Shown here: positions 8,109 to 16,955 of the stretch, one piece after another
How positions within the stretch are numbered: the stretch's first letter is position 1
Layout of the letters: each line of letters opens with the position of its first letter
Source: Myroides odoratimimus
Lineage (GTDB): Bacteria; Bacteroidota; Bacteroidia; Flavobacteriales; Flavobacteriaceae
Length of the DNA: 64,000 nucleotides
Assembly: GCF_001485415.1 (NCBI RefSeq)
Contig: NZ_BCMQ01000013.1
Coordinates: 1 to 64,000 of the forward strand
Direction: 5' to 3'
The notes under the pieces: generated by a model
Database searches by the model: none
The model's input: the letters and a program-made list of their open reading frames with translations, nothing else
What the model was told of the DNA's origin: nothing
Made by a program: the position numbers and the translations under genes

Positions 8109-8945
8109 ATGCAATATATAGATTTAGGAGTAGAGAAGTTAGTATTGGTAATACCTGATGAGTATGATGTAGAGTTAGCAGATTATGGAGGGTTTATCTT
8201 GACTAAAGACGGAGTGAGTTATCTACCTTATATCTCTGTGTATGATATAAGGACAGTAGGAGGAGAGGACTTTGACTTCGAGCAGGTGTTAGAAGACTTT
8301 ACTACTGAAGCGAGTCATATAGAAGAGGAGGTAAAGGAAGTAGGAGATAAGTTCTATTATATGACAGAGCTAGAGATAGAAGATCTATATATCTATGAGT
8401 ATTCTGTATTGTATAACAATGTACGCTTTGAGCTACAGTTATTCATCAGTCAGTCAGATGTAAATTCTGAGTTAGCAAGTGGCTATTTAGAAGAGGCTGT
8501 ACAGATGATAGAATATGTAGGAATAGTCCTCAATGAAGACCATAGTAGTCAAGCCTTGACTCCTGAAGAGCTCGAGTTTATAGAGTCTAGTGTAAGTACG
8601 CTCTTAGGAGCCAATCAATATGAGTTAAAATCCGTATTTGATTCTGGTAAGGCGTTGGACATACTTCAGTGGTTATTCGATGAGCAGTGTTTTGATCTAA
8701 AGGATAAAGAATATCTTGGTAAGTTAGGATTGTTATTCGGGGCATTACTTCGTTATTATTATATCGATTTTGAATGGGTAGGTGTAGAAGGTGACCTAGG
8801 CTATGAGTATGCCTTACAGTATAAGGATACAGAGGTCGTTATTTTTCCGATTAGCTTAGTAGTCTCTCGTCTAGAAGCAGGAGAACATATCCAAATCCCT
8901 CGATTATTAGATAAAATATTTCAATCTGTAGAAGATCAGTTCTAG
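8109..8945 (+). CDS. DUF3806-type protein, paralogue of 5967-6845
   Basis: 278 residues, strongly acidic, no signal peptide or membrane segment. The N-terminal half (about 1-140) ends with a Glu-rich helix. The C-terminal half carries LGLLFGALL, DFEWVGVEGDLGYEYAL, FPISLVVSRLEAGEH, the same order as in the gene at 5967. Overall identity by eye is low outside these motifs, so the duplication is old or fast-evolving. The gene upstream ends in a terminator, so it probably has its own promoter; no exact TAnnTTTG box was found. Function unknown. Confidence 0.75.
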   Translation: MQYIDLGVEKLVLVIPDEYDVELADYGGFILTKDGVSYLPYISVYDIRTVGGEDFDFEQVLEDFTTEASHIEEEVKEVGDKFYYMTELEIEDLYIYEYSVLYNNVRFELQLFISQSDVNSELASGYLEEAVQMIEYVGIVLNEDHSSQALTPEELEFIESSVSTLLGANQYELKSVFDSGKALDILQWLFDEQCFDLKDKEYLGKLGLLFGALLRYYYIDFEWVGVEGDLGYEYALQYKDTEVVIFPISLVVSRLEAGEHIQIPRLLDKIFQSVEDQF

Positions 8946-9075
8946 GAAGAATAAATGTAGTTAGATACGTTCTTAATTTAGGTTAAGTGTATGAGGGTGT
9001 TAGAGGTTATACATTTGTCTCATACAAAACGCTACTGATAAGACAGTGGTTATAACCTTAAAAAATAGAATTATT

Positions 9076-9606
9076 ATGACAAATACAGTTTGGAATATCG
9101 ACCCTACACATTCAGAAATAGGATTTAAAGTAAAACACATGATGTTTACGAATGTATCAGGTAAGTTTAATGACTTCACATCGACAATTAAGAATGTAGA
9201 TGCAGCATTCGAAACTTCAGAAATATCATTTACAGCAAAGGTAGCTTCTATAGATACAAATAATGCGGATAGAGATACTCACCTAAAAAGTGCAGATTTC
9301 TTCGAAACAGAGCTTTATCAAGATATCGTGTTTACTTCTACTTCTATTCAGAAGAAAACAGATAACTACTATGTAGTAACTGGTATGCTAACGATAAAAG
9401 GAGAGACGAAAGAGGTAGCATTTAATGCAGAATATAGTGGAGTACTAGTAGACCCATGGGGGAATACTAAGATAGGACTGTCTCTAGAGTCTAAGATTAA
9501 CCGTAAAGAGTTTGGATTGACTTGGAATGCTGGTTTAGAAACTGGTGGAGTGTTAGTAGGTGAGGATATTAAGTTATTCGCTGAAGTACAGTTTGCTAAG
9601 GCTTAA
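9076..9606 (+). CDS. YceI-family lipid/isoprenoid-binding protein
   Basis: 176 residues. The eight-stranded lipocalin-like YceI fold is suggested by WNIDPTHSEIGFKVKHMMFTNVSGKF at the start and by GLTWNAGLETGGVLVGEDIKL near the end. Family members bind long isoprenoid or amide lipids; the in vivo role is usually unclear. No signal peptide once the ATG at 9076 is chosen, so it is probably cytoplasmic. A longer frame from GTG at 9046 adds an unlikely 10-residue leader. TACATTTG at 9010-9017 is a possible -7 box. A perfect 54-nt palindrome lies 29 bases after the stop. Confidence 0.93.
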   Translation: MTNTVWNIDPTHSEIGFKVKHMMFTNVSGKFNDFTSTIKNVDAAFETSEISFTAKVASIDTNNADRDTHLKSADFFETELYQDIVFTSTSIQKKTDNYYVVTGMLTIKGETKEVAFNAEYSGVLVDPWGNTKIGLSLESKINRKEFGLTWNAGLETGGVLVGEDIKLFAEVQFAKA

Positions 9607-9635
9607 TGATGTCTTCATAGATGTAAATTTTTTAT

Positions 9636-9689
9636 ATACAATTGCGAAAGCCTTCAAAGAGATCTCTTTGAAGGCTTTCGCAATTGTAT
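9636..9689. repeat. Perfect 54-nt palindrome with no loop
   Basis: The 27 bases 9636-9662 are the exact reverse complement of 9663-9689. The arm starts ATACAATTGCGAAAGCCTTC. There is no T tract on either strand after the stem, unlike the other terminators here. It ends where the -33 box of the next gene begins (9689). Confidence 0.93.
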
Positions 9690-9718
9690 TTGAGAATTAA
9701 GTGATTTTATTATATTTG
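9689..9718 (+). promoter_or_regulatory. Promoter of the DUF3667 gene
   Basis: TTTG (9689-9692), 18 bp, TATATTTG (9711-9718). Good Bacteroidota promoter. Predicted start near 9725. Confidence 0.75.
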
Positions 9719-9724
9719 TTTCCT

Positions 9725-9744
9725 TAGTCACTATGTAGTGACTA
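9725..9744 (+). promoter_or_regulatory. Operator-like inverted repeat at the predicted transcription start
   Basis: TAGTCACTA/TAGTGACTA (9725-9733, 9736-9744) separated by TG. The arms are perfect and 7 bp downstream of the -7 box. It could be an operator or a 5'-leader hairpin. Confidence 0.5.
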
Positions 9745-9777
9745 TATAAGATAACTGAACTTAATATACAGAAAATC

Positions 9778-10500
9778 ATGAGTTGTAAAACGTCTCATAC
9801 AGATTTATCAACAGGATATTGTCCTGATTGTGGAGAATCAATTAAGCTAAAGAGAATAGATAGTCACTATGTTTTGCATGAGATAAGCCACGTTTTACAC
9901 GTTGAGAAGGGTATATTCTATACTATAAAAGAACTATTGCTAAAACCAGGTATTACAGTTCAGATGTATATTACTGAGGATAGAAGTAAATTAGTAAAGC
10001 CTATTATATTCATTATTATAGCTTCTCTTATTTATTCCCTTATTGCTCATTATTTTCACATAGAGAGTTTTGTTTCTTACCATCATTCAGGAGGTGGAAG
10101 AGTGGCAGATAGTATATTTCTATGGGGAGACACTCATTCAGGGTATATGAATATAATTATAGGAGTGTTTATAGCGGTATGGGCTAAGGTGTTATTTAAA
10201 AAACACTCTTTTAATTTATTTGAGATATTAATTTTATTGTGCTTTGTGACAGGAATGTCTATGTTGATATTTTCTGTATTTGCTATAATACAAGGGATAG
10301 TAAAGGTTAATTTAATGGCTATTGCAGGAGTGGTAGGAGTGCTCTATTGTACTTGGGGAATAGGTCAGTTCTTTGAAGTGAAACGTATAAAGAGTTATTT
10401 GAAAGCTTTCTTTGCTTATGTTCTAGGGATGCTCACATTCTCAGTATTAGTGATTATAATAGGAGAGCTACTTGATTATGTCATACTCCAAAGTAAGTAA
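9778..10500 (+). CDS. DUF3667-like membrane protein with an N-terminal zinc-site remnant
   Basis: 240 residues. The N-terminus MSCKTSHTDLSTGYCPDCGE resembles the Cys-rich zinc site of DUF3667 proteins. The first CxxC is degenerate here: C3 with S6/H7 instead of a second Cys, while C15 and C18 are kept. Then follow the typical line ITVQMYITEDRSKLVKP and about five membrane segments (about 80-97, 125-143, 150-177, 180-196, 212-235). Function unknown in the family. It has its own promoter (9689-9718) with an operator-like repeat, so regulation of this gene may be specific. It converges with the DUF1543 gene. Confidence 0.8.
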   Translation: MSCKTSHTDLSTGYCPDCGESIKLKRIDSHYVLHEISHVLHVEKGIFYTIKELLLKPGITVQMYITEDRSKLVKPIIFIIIASLIYSLIAHYFHIESFVSYHHSGGGRVADSIFLWGDTHSGYMNIIIGVFIAVWAKVLFKKHSFNLFEILILLCFVTGMSMLIFSVFAIIQGIVKVNLMAIAGVVGVLYCTWGIGQFFEVKRIKSYLKAFFAYVLGMLTFSVLVIIIGELLDYVILQSK

Positions 10501-10543
10501 ATAAAGAACGTCCCATGATATACTATCATGGGACGTTCTTTAT
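10501..10543. terminator. Bidirectional terminator, 20-bp perfect stem
   Basis: 10501-10520 pairs exactly with 10524-10543, loop TAC. It begins directly after the stop at 10500 and ends two bases before the stop of the convergent gene at 10546. T runs are short on both sides. Confidence 0.8.
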
Positions 10544-10545
10544 AG

Positions 10546-11106
10546 TTAGAAACTGCTTAGCTTCATATACCCTAGTTCTATGTGATCATCTGTTAGAGGT
10601 TCTATAGAAGGAGTTATTTTGATAGCGTATTGCTGTTTTAAATTTTCATTTAAGATTTCGTCCATCTCATAGATATCATCTACATCTAGACCATACTTAT
10701 TATCTACGTGACTATATCCTCTCGGAGGCAGGTTATACTCTTCATAGAAGGCTGTACTCTTTACATACTGGATAGCTTCTTTCTGACTATTAGCGACTAC
10801 TAGACACGTCTGGTGAAACTCGTCAAAAATACCTGGTTTATAACCGCCTAGATTGATAAAGAATAACTTTAGATCATTAGGTAGGTATGCTTCTCTAGAG
10901 ACTACTTCTATGTGATGACCTTGTACAGACGTTACTTCTCTCCATGCATCTACGTGTAGTTTAGGTCCTGCTTCTGGCCAAAAGTCAACTATCTGTGGGA
11001 TGAGGTCTTTCATCTGTGTGCCTATACCGAAGTAGATATCATGCTGTTCTATATGACGTCCTGGAGGAGTGACTCCTAGCATGGTCATAAATAGTTTATT
11101 CGTCAT
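10546..11106 (-). CDS. DUF1543 protein
   Basis: 186 residues, soluble. The N-terminus reads LFMTMLGVTPPGRHIEQHDIYFGIG, then DLIPQIVDFWPEAGPKLHVDAWREV, the pattern of DUF1543; a second weaker copy of the same unit seems to lie at about 75-140. Biochemical role is unknown. The ATG at 11106 lies 11 bases inside the end of the folK-dNK gene, which argues for cotranscription and translational coupling with it. A nucleotide or folate role could be guessed from that link, but nothing in the protein shows it. Confidence 0.85.
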   Translation of the reverse strand: MTNKLFMTMLGVTPPGRHIEQHDIYFGIGTQMKDLIPQIVDFWPEAGPKLHVDAWREVTSVQGHHIEVVSREAYLPNDLKLFFINLGGYKPGIFDEFHQTCLVVANSQKEAIQYVKSTAFYEEYNLPPRGYSHVDNKYGLDVDDIYEMDEILNENLKQQYAIKITPSIEPLTDDHIELGYMKLSSF

Positions 11107-12244
11107 GCTTCACTAGTTTATGTTGAATCTTATCTAAGATGTAGATATAATCTTCTTGATTAGCTACGAAGTCTAAGTCTGATATATCGATGATCAACAC
11201 TTTGTCTGCAGGCATTGTCTTGATATAGTTAAAATAACCTTGGTTCACTTGATCTAAGTAAGTACCTGGGATTTCACTTTCGTAAGAACGACCACGTTTC
11301 TGTATATTCTCTAATAAGCGATCTGTGTTCTGATATAGGTAGACATATAGATCAGGCTTAGGAGTTTCTTTATACATAATCTCAAATATCTGCTGATACA
11401 GCTTGAACTCGTCTTCTTCTAAAGTGATTTGAGCAAAGATGATAGACTTGTAGATATAATAATCAGCAATGATAAACTCTTTAAAAAGGTCAAACTGTGC
11501 TAAATCATCAGATAACTGTGAGTATCTGTCTGCTAAGAATGACATCTCTAATGGAAATGCGTATCTCGTAGCATCTTTGTAAAACTTAGGCAAGAAAGGG
11601 TTGTCCGCAAAACCTTCTAGGATATTCTTTGCATTAAAGTCCTCTGATATACGATTAGTTAAAGTCGTCTTACCAGCACCTATATTACCTTCTATGGCGA
11701 TAAAGTTTACATGAGTAAAGCCATATTGAAGAATTGGACTTTTTATCTCTCCTACTATCTTAAAAGATGTTTTATCTTTACAGCTATTCAGTAATTCTTT
11801 GAAACTTTGCTTTAGTATAGGGTGTGCCCATTCTAAGTTTAGATCTGCGCATGGCTGTAGTACGAACTGTCTGTCTTGCATCAAGGGATGAGGTACAGAT
11901 AGGTTATCAGTATTATACACTTCTTGGTTAAAAGAGATAATATCGATATCTATCAGTCTAGCACTATACCCCACTGTATGCTGTGGACGTATTCTACCTA
12001 GTACTTGTTCTATTTCGAGTACCTTTAGAATAACCGTTTCAGCTTTTAGCGTACTGTGTAATAATACAGCACAATTAAAGAAAGGATCGCTCTCAAAACC
12101 CCAAGCAGGAAATTCGTAAATAGGTGATATTTTTATGACTGTACCAATATGCTTGTTAATCAGTTCGATAGATTTCTCTATGTTCGATAATTTATCTCCT
12201 TGATTAGAACCTATTGATAATACTATTTGATTTTGCGTAAACAT
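11096..12244 (-). CDS. folK: Fusion of FolK pyrophosphokinase and a deoxynucleoside kinase
   Basis: 382 residues, two enzymes in one chain. Residues 1-160 are FolK (6-hydroxymethyl-7,8-dihydropterin pyrophosphokinase, folate pathway): SIGSNQGDK at about 11-19, FFNCAVLL, and GYSARLIDIDIISF near 95-110. Residues 175-382 are a deoxynucleoside kinase: P-loop IEGNIGAGKTTL near 183-194, ADRYSQL and the lid region KRGRSYESEIPG. It would phosphorylate salvaged deoxynucleosides; which one is not clear. FolK alone is about 160 residues, so the length shows a true fusion. This arrangement is known from flavobacteria. TAAATTTG (minus, 12303-12310) is a possible -7 box. Confidence 0.93.
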   Translation of the reverse strand: MFTQNQIVLSIGSNQGDKLSNIEKSIELINKHIGTVIKISPIYEFPAWGFESDPFFNCAVLLHSTLKAETVILKVLEIEQVLGRIRPQHTVGYSARLIDIDIISFNQEVYNTDNLSVPHPLMQDRQFVLQPCADLNLEWAHPILKQSFKELLNSCKDKTSFKIVGEIKSPILQYGFTHVNFIAIEGNIGAGKTTLTNRISEDFNAKNILEGFADNPFLPKFYKDATRYAFPLEMSFLADRYSQLSDDLAQFDLFKEFIIADYYIYKSIIFAQITLEEDEFKLYQQIFEIMYKETPKPDLYVYLYQNTDRLLENIQKRGRSYESEIPGTYLDQVNQGYFNYIKTMPADKVLIIDISDLDFVANQEDYIYILDKIQHKLVKHDE

Positions 12245-12370
12245 GGGGCAAAGTAAATAAAAGAAAATTGAATAATCGTTACTTTTGTATCAGTTAATAA
12301 TGCAAATTTACGGGTATAATCTGTAACTTTTTTTATAATTTGAATACTAATAAGATAAATTGTTTTTAAT

Positions 12371-14137
12371 ATGAGGTTTTTAAGAAATGTTTTAGCTACG
12401 ATAGTAGGTCTGTTTATATTCTTCGGAATATTATTTTTTGGACTGATGATCATCGGTGTAGCTATGGGAAGTAGTTCTGATACTGTTACAGTAAAAGATA
12501 GTTCAGTTATTAATTTAGATTTATCTAGTGTGAAATATGATTATGCAGGTAAATATAATATGAAGGAATTCGGCTTTAGAGAAGCTGGAAAAGATGGTGT
12601 GTCTGACGTACTAGCAGCTATAGAGTATGCGAAGACAGATGATCGTATTAAAGGGATCTCTATTCTGAATAATAACTCTATGCTAGGAGTAGTACAGAAA
12701 CGCGAGATTAGAAATAAACTAGAAGAGTTTAAAGCAACAGGTAAGTTCGTATTGGCGTATGCTAATGTGTATTCACAAGGAGAATATTATTTAAACTCTA
12801 TTGCAGATACTATTTATATTAATCCAGTAGGTGGGTTAGACTTTAAGGGATTGTCTACAGAGATTCTTTACTTAAAAGGATTACAAGATAAAACGGGAGT
12901 ACAAATGGAAGTAATGAGACACGGTAAATATAAAAGTGCTGTAGAACCATTCTTACAAGAAAACATGAGCGAGGCGAATAGAGAGCAGACAACAGTATTC
13001 TTAAAGTCTATTTGGGAAACATTAGTTAACGATATCTCTAAGAGTAGAAAGATATCTGTAGATAGCTTAAATGGTATAGCGAATAATCTAGGAGCTAGAA
13101 CACCTAAATTAGCTTTAAAAACAGGATTAGTGGATAAAGTAGCTTATGAGGATGAGTATCATGCAGCTATCAAACATGAATTAGGAGTAGAAGGAGATAA
13201 AGATTATAATAGCGTAGATATCTTAGATTACGTTAAAGATGTGATTGTGAAAAATAGTGCAAAAACAGCTAAAGATCGTATTGCGGTAATCTATGCACAA
13301 GGAGAGATAAGAGATGGTGAAGGTAGCGTAAGCTATATTGGTGAAGGATCTATCAATCGTGCTCTAAAAGCAGCAAGAAAAGATGATAAGATAAAAGCTA
13401 TCGTGCTAAGAGTAAATAGCCCTGGAGGTAGTGCTCTGACTTCTGAGTTAATCTGGAGAGAGATAGAGTTGACTAAAAAAGTGAAACCAATGATTGTTTC
13501 TATGGGAGATGTAGCTGCATCTGGGGGGTATTATATCTCTAGTAATGCAGATAGAATCTTTGCAGATCCAGGTACGATTACAGGTTCTATAGGGGTATTC
13601 GGTATGGTTCCGAACTTTAAAGCATTAGCGACAAAGTATGGAGTAAATGCTGAGCAAGTGAAGACACATGATAATGCGGCTAATTATAGTCCGTTTAGAG
13701 ATGTTGATCCAGGCTTTAGAATGATGGTGACAGAAGGCATAGAGGATGTATATACGACATTCGTTCAGAGAGTAGCTGATGGAAGAAAGATGACAGTAGA
13801 ACAAGTAAACGAATTAGCGCAAGGTAGAGTGTGGACTGGAAAAGATGCACTAGAAAATAAATTAGTAGATGAACTAGGAGGATTAGATACAGCCATCGCT
13901 TATGCTGCTAAAAAGGTAGAGATAGACGACTATAAAGTAGTGAACTACCCAGAGTATAAAATGAAGTTCGAAGATATGCTTAGAGGGTATCTAGGTGCTT
14001 CTGTATTTAAATCAGAAGAAGAGCTAATCAAAGAAAAGATAGGTGAAGCTAACTATGAAATGATAGAGAGACTTAACTATTTCAACAATATGAGAGGTGT
14101 ACAAGCAATATTGCCTTTTGAAGTAAAAATAGAGTAG
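12371..14137 (+). CDS. sppA: Signal peptide peptidase SppA, long (67K) type
   Basis: 588 residues. Serine-lysine protease that degrades signal peptides left in the membrane. One N-terminal membrane anchor (about 8-32). Two tandem ClpP-like halves: the first carries the catalytic Lys in HGKYKSAVEPF (near residue 188), the second the catalytic Ser in GDVAASGGYYISS (near residue 384). Length and two-half layout match the E. coli type rather than the short archaeal/Bacillus type. Divergent from folK-dNK; TACTTTTG at 12280-12287 is a possible -7 box. Terminator at 14209. Confidence 0.96.
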   Translation: MRFLRNVLATIVGLFIFFGILFFGLMIIGVAMGSSSDTVTVKDSSVINLDLSSVKYDYAGKYNMKEFGFREAGKDGVSDVLAAIEYAKTDDRIKGISILNNNSMLGVVQKREIRNKLEEFKATGKFVLAYANVYSQGEYYLNSIADTIYINPVGGLDFKGLSTEILYLKGLQDKTGVQMEVMRHGKYKSAVEPFLQENMSEANREQTTVFLKSIWETLVNDISKSRKISVDSLNGIANNLGARTPKLALKTGLVDKVAYEDEYHAAIKHELGVEGDKDYNSVDILDYVKDVIVKNSAKTAKDRIAVIYAQGEIRDGEGSVSYIGEGSINRALKAARKDDKIKAIVLRVNSPGGSALTSELIWREIELTKKVKPMIVSMGDVAASGGYYISSNADRIFADPGTITGSIGVFGMVPNFKALATKYGVNAEQVKTHDNAANYSPFRDVDPGFRMMVTEGIEDVYTTFVQRVADGRKMTVEQVNELAQGRVWTGKDALENKLVDELGGLDTAIAYAAKKVEIDDYKVVNYPEYKMKFEDMLRGYLGASVFKSEEELIKEKIGEANYEMIERLNYFNNMRGVQAILPFEVKIE

Positions 14138-14208
14138 TAATAAGACAATGTTTTAGTCAAATTTATGCTTTCGTTAAAGAAGACATAAATTGATTAATAT
14201 CGAATAAA

Positions 14209-14246
14209 GAGTTATCCTTTTAAACTAGGGATAACTCTTTTTTTTT
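14209..14246 (+). terminator. sppA terminator
   Basis: Stem GAGTTATCC/GGATAACTC (14209-14217, 14229-14237) followed by nine T. Confidence 0.92.
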
Positions 14247-14272
14247 GTTATTTTGTAATAAAATGAAAAGTT

Positions 14273-16903
14273 ATGAATAAAAAGGTTTTAAAATGGACAG
14301 GAGGTATAGTGTTGGGATTGTTTATCTTACTAATGCTAACACCTATTTTGTTTAAGGGAAAGATACAGGATTTAGTGCTAAAGACTATCAATGACAACTT
14401 AAATGCAAAGGTGACATTTGAAAAAGTAGACTTGAGTTTTATACGTAACTTTCCTAAAGCAACAGTAGTGATTAAGGACTTAGCTGTTGTGAATAAAGAA
14501 CCATTTGCAGGAGACACCTTAGTCTCTGCAAAAATGATAGGGCTAAAGATGTCTATTATGGAGTTATTCAATGGGGCGGATAAGCCTATGAGTATAGAAG
14601 ATATCTTAGTAGAAAATGCTAAGGTTAACGTGATAGTGAATGAACAAGGGGTAGCTAACTATGATATAGCATTAAAAAAAGAGGATGAAGAGGAAGAGGA
14701 CTCTTCGGATAAAGATCCGTTTTCTTTAGCTTTAAATCATTATAAGATAGACAATCTAAACTTGACATATAAAGATTTAGGTAGTAAAATGATGTTTACT
14801 ATTAACGAGTTTTATCACCAAGGGACAGGTAATCTATCAGATGATATACTGGATTTAGATACAGAATCTAAAGCAAAAGTTTCGTTTGTAATGGAGGATA
14901 CTAAGTTTCTGAATGAGGTTAACTTATCACTGAAAGCTTTAATTGGAATGGATATGACGAATCAATTGTATTCATTTAAAGAGAATAAAGCATTGATTAA
15001 TCAGTTGCCTTTAGCATTTGATGGTTCAGTGCAGTTATTAGAAGACGGACAGCAGTTTGATTTGAGTTTTGCTACTCCTGACTCAGACTTTAAAAACTTC
15101 TTAGGATTAATACCAGAAGCTTATGCGGGTAATCTAAAAGGGGTGACTACATCAGGTGATTTTAAAGTAGAAGGAAAGGTAAAAGGTAAAATGACAGAAA
15201 CGACTATTCCTACACTAGCTATTCATATGAATGCAAAGAATGCTTCCTTTAAGTATCCAGATCTTCCTAAAGCAGTTCAGAATATTCTATTAGATATTAA
15301 TGTGATGAATGAGACGGGGATAATGAAAGATCTATATGTAGATATTAACCAATTGTCATTTAAGATAGATCAAGATATATTCAATGCGAAAGCAAAGATT
15401 AAGAACATTAGCGAGAATGCATTAGTAGATGCGAATTTTGATGGAGTTATTAATTTGGCAAATGTATCTAAAGCATATCCTGTGAAACTAGATACACCAC
15501 TGACAGGGATATTAAAAGCGAAAGTAGCTACTAATTTTGATATGAACTCTGTAGAGAAAGAACAATATCAAAATATAAAAAACAGTGGTAGTGTATCTTT
15601 GACAGGCTTTAATTTTAGTACAGATGCGATGGCTAAGCCAATGCAGATACAAGAGGCAGCTCTTACTTTTAATACAAGTAATGTTACGCTAAATAAGCTT
15701 GCTATAAAAACGGGTACTTCAGATCTAAATGCAGACGGGAGATTAGATAATCTATATGGGTTCTTATTTAAGAAGCAGACCTTAAAAGGAAACTTTAATT
15801 TAAACTCTAATAATTTTGTATTAGCTGATTTATTAAAAGAAGATACTGCGAAAGTAGAAGAGAAGAAAGAGAAATCAACTACAACAAAAGCATCCGATCC
15901 ATTAAAGATTCCAGGGTTCTTAGATTGTACAATTAATGCAAATGCAAAGACAGTAGTATACGACGACCTAACACTTAAGAATGTAAAAGGTACATTAGTG
16001 ATTAAAGATGAAGCAGCACGTCTTCAAAATATGTCAACAGATCTTTTTGGTGGGAAAATAGCTTTCGGAGGAAATGTGTCAACAAAAGAAGCTATACCTA
16101 CATTTGATATGAACTTAGGACTACAAAGTTTAGATATCAAACAGACTTTTACTGATTTAGGGTTTTTAAAAGCTGTAGCACCTATTGCTAATGTGATGTC
16201 AGGGAAAGTAAATGCAGCTGTAGTGATGAAAGGAAAGTTAAATGCAGCAGATTTATCACCAGACTTAAATACAATGTCAGGTGATATAAAAGGTGATTTA
16301 GCGAATGCTAGTATTACTGCTCAGAATTCTAAACTACTATCTTCATTAGATGGAGCGTTGAACTTCATTGATTTGAAGAATCTAGATTTGAGTAATAAAA
16401 AGATGCACATTGTTTTTAATAATGGACGTGTACAGTTCAAGCCTTTTGATATAAAAACAAAAGACTTAGCGGTGACTGTATCAGGTGAGCATGGCTTTGA
16501 TCAAAGCCTTAATTATGCTTTGGACTTTAAAGTACCAGCTAAATTATTAGGTAATGATGTCGCTAATGCATTGACTGCTTTAGGACCTAAATCTAGTAAT
16601 AAGTTTGATGCAATACCTGTGAAAGTAGGAGTGACTGGTGACTTTACCAACCCAAAGGTGTCTGCTAATATGGCTGATGTAGTAAAGAATATTACAAATG
16701 AAATTTTAGAAGAACAGAAGAATCAATTAGTAGGAAAAGGTAAAGATGCATTGTTAGATATCTTAGGAGGTAAAAAGGAAAACAATACTCCAAATGAGGA
16801 GGATGTGACAAAGAAAAATGAAACTGAAGAAACAGTCAACAAAATTAGCGAAGGCTTAAAAGGGCTTTTCGGTAAAAAGAAAAAGACAGAAGAAACAGAA
16901 TAG
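14273..16903 (+). CDS. AsmA-family envelope protein
   Basis: 876 residues. One N-terminal membrane segment (about 9-29) followed by a long beta-rich periplasmic part, as in AsmA/TamB-like proteins that form lipid-conducting grooves between the membranes. The N-terminal signature FEKVDLSFIRNFPKATVVIKDL is typical, and the AsmA C-terminal part lies around 560-800 (DMNLGLQSLDIKQTF, LSPDLNTMSGDIKGDL). The last 60 residues are charged and Lys/Glu-rich. Substrate unknown; a role in outer-membrane lipid homeostasis is inferred from the family. Single gene, with a shared terminator after the stop. Confidence 0.88.
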   Translation: MNKKVLKWTGGIVLGLFILLMLTPILFKGKIQDLVLKTINDNLNAKVTFEKVDLSFIRNFPKATVVIKDLAVVNKEPFAGDTLVSAKMIGLKMSIMELFNGADKPMSIEDILVENAKVNVIVNEQGVANYDIALKKEDEEEEDSSDKDPFSLALNHYKIDNLNLTYKDLGSKMMFTINEFYHQGTGNLSDDILDLDTESKAKVSFVMEDTKFLNEVNLSLKALIGMDMTNQLYSFKENKALINQLPLAFDGSVQLLEDGQQFDLSFATPDSDFKNFLGLIPEAYAGNLKGVTTSGDFKVEGKVKGKMTETTIPTLAIHMNAKNASFKYPDLPKAVQNILLDINVMNETGIMKDLYVDINQLSFKIDQDIFNAKAKIKNISENALVDANFDGVINLANVSKAYPVKLDTPLTGILKAKVATNFDMNSVEKEQYQNIKNSGSVSLTGFNFSTDAMAKPMQIQEAALTFNTSNVTLNKLAIKTGTSDLNADGRLDNLYGFLFKKQTLKGNFNLNSNNFVLADLLKEDTAKVEEKKEKSTTTKASDPLKIPGFLDCTINANAKTVVYDDLTLKNVKGTLVIKDEAARLQNMSTDLFGGKIAFGGNVSTKEAIPTFDMNLGLQSLDIKQTFTDLGFLKAVAPIANVMSGKVNAAVVMKGKLNAADLSPDLNTMSGDIKGDLANASITAQNSKLLSSLDGALNFIDLKNLDLSNKKMHIVFNNGRVQFKPFDIKTKDLAVTVSGEHGFDQSLNYALDFKVPAKLLGNDVANALTALGPKSSNKFDAIPVKVGVTGDFTNPKVSANMADVVKNITNEILEEQKNQLVGKGKDALLDILGGKKENNTPNEEDVTKKNETEETVNKISEGLKGLFGKKKKTEETE

Positions 16904-16908
16904 TATAA

Positions 16909-16945
16909 AAAAAACGAGCTCCAATTAAGGGAGCTCGTTTTTTTT
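16909..16945. terminator. Bidirectional terminator between AsmA and DUF2797 genes
   Basis: Stem with AACGAGCTCC against GGAGCTCGTT and a loop of about 7, flanked by A run and T run, so it works for both convergent genes. Confidence 0.93.
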
Positions 16946-16955
16946 ATATATGTTA

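Noticed and set aside
9004..9058. Inverted repeat AGGTTATA/TATAACCT upstream of yceI
   Set aside because: Only 8 bp with a 39-base gap in AT-rich DNA; chance is a sufficient explanation.
14248..14571. 107-residue minus-strand frame
   Set aside because: Shadow of the AsmA-like gene; no motif and no sensible context.
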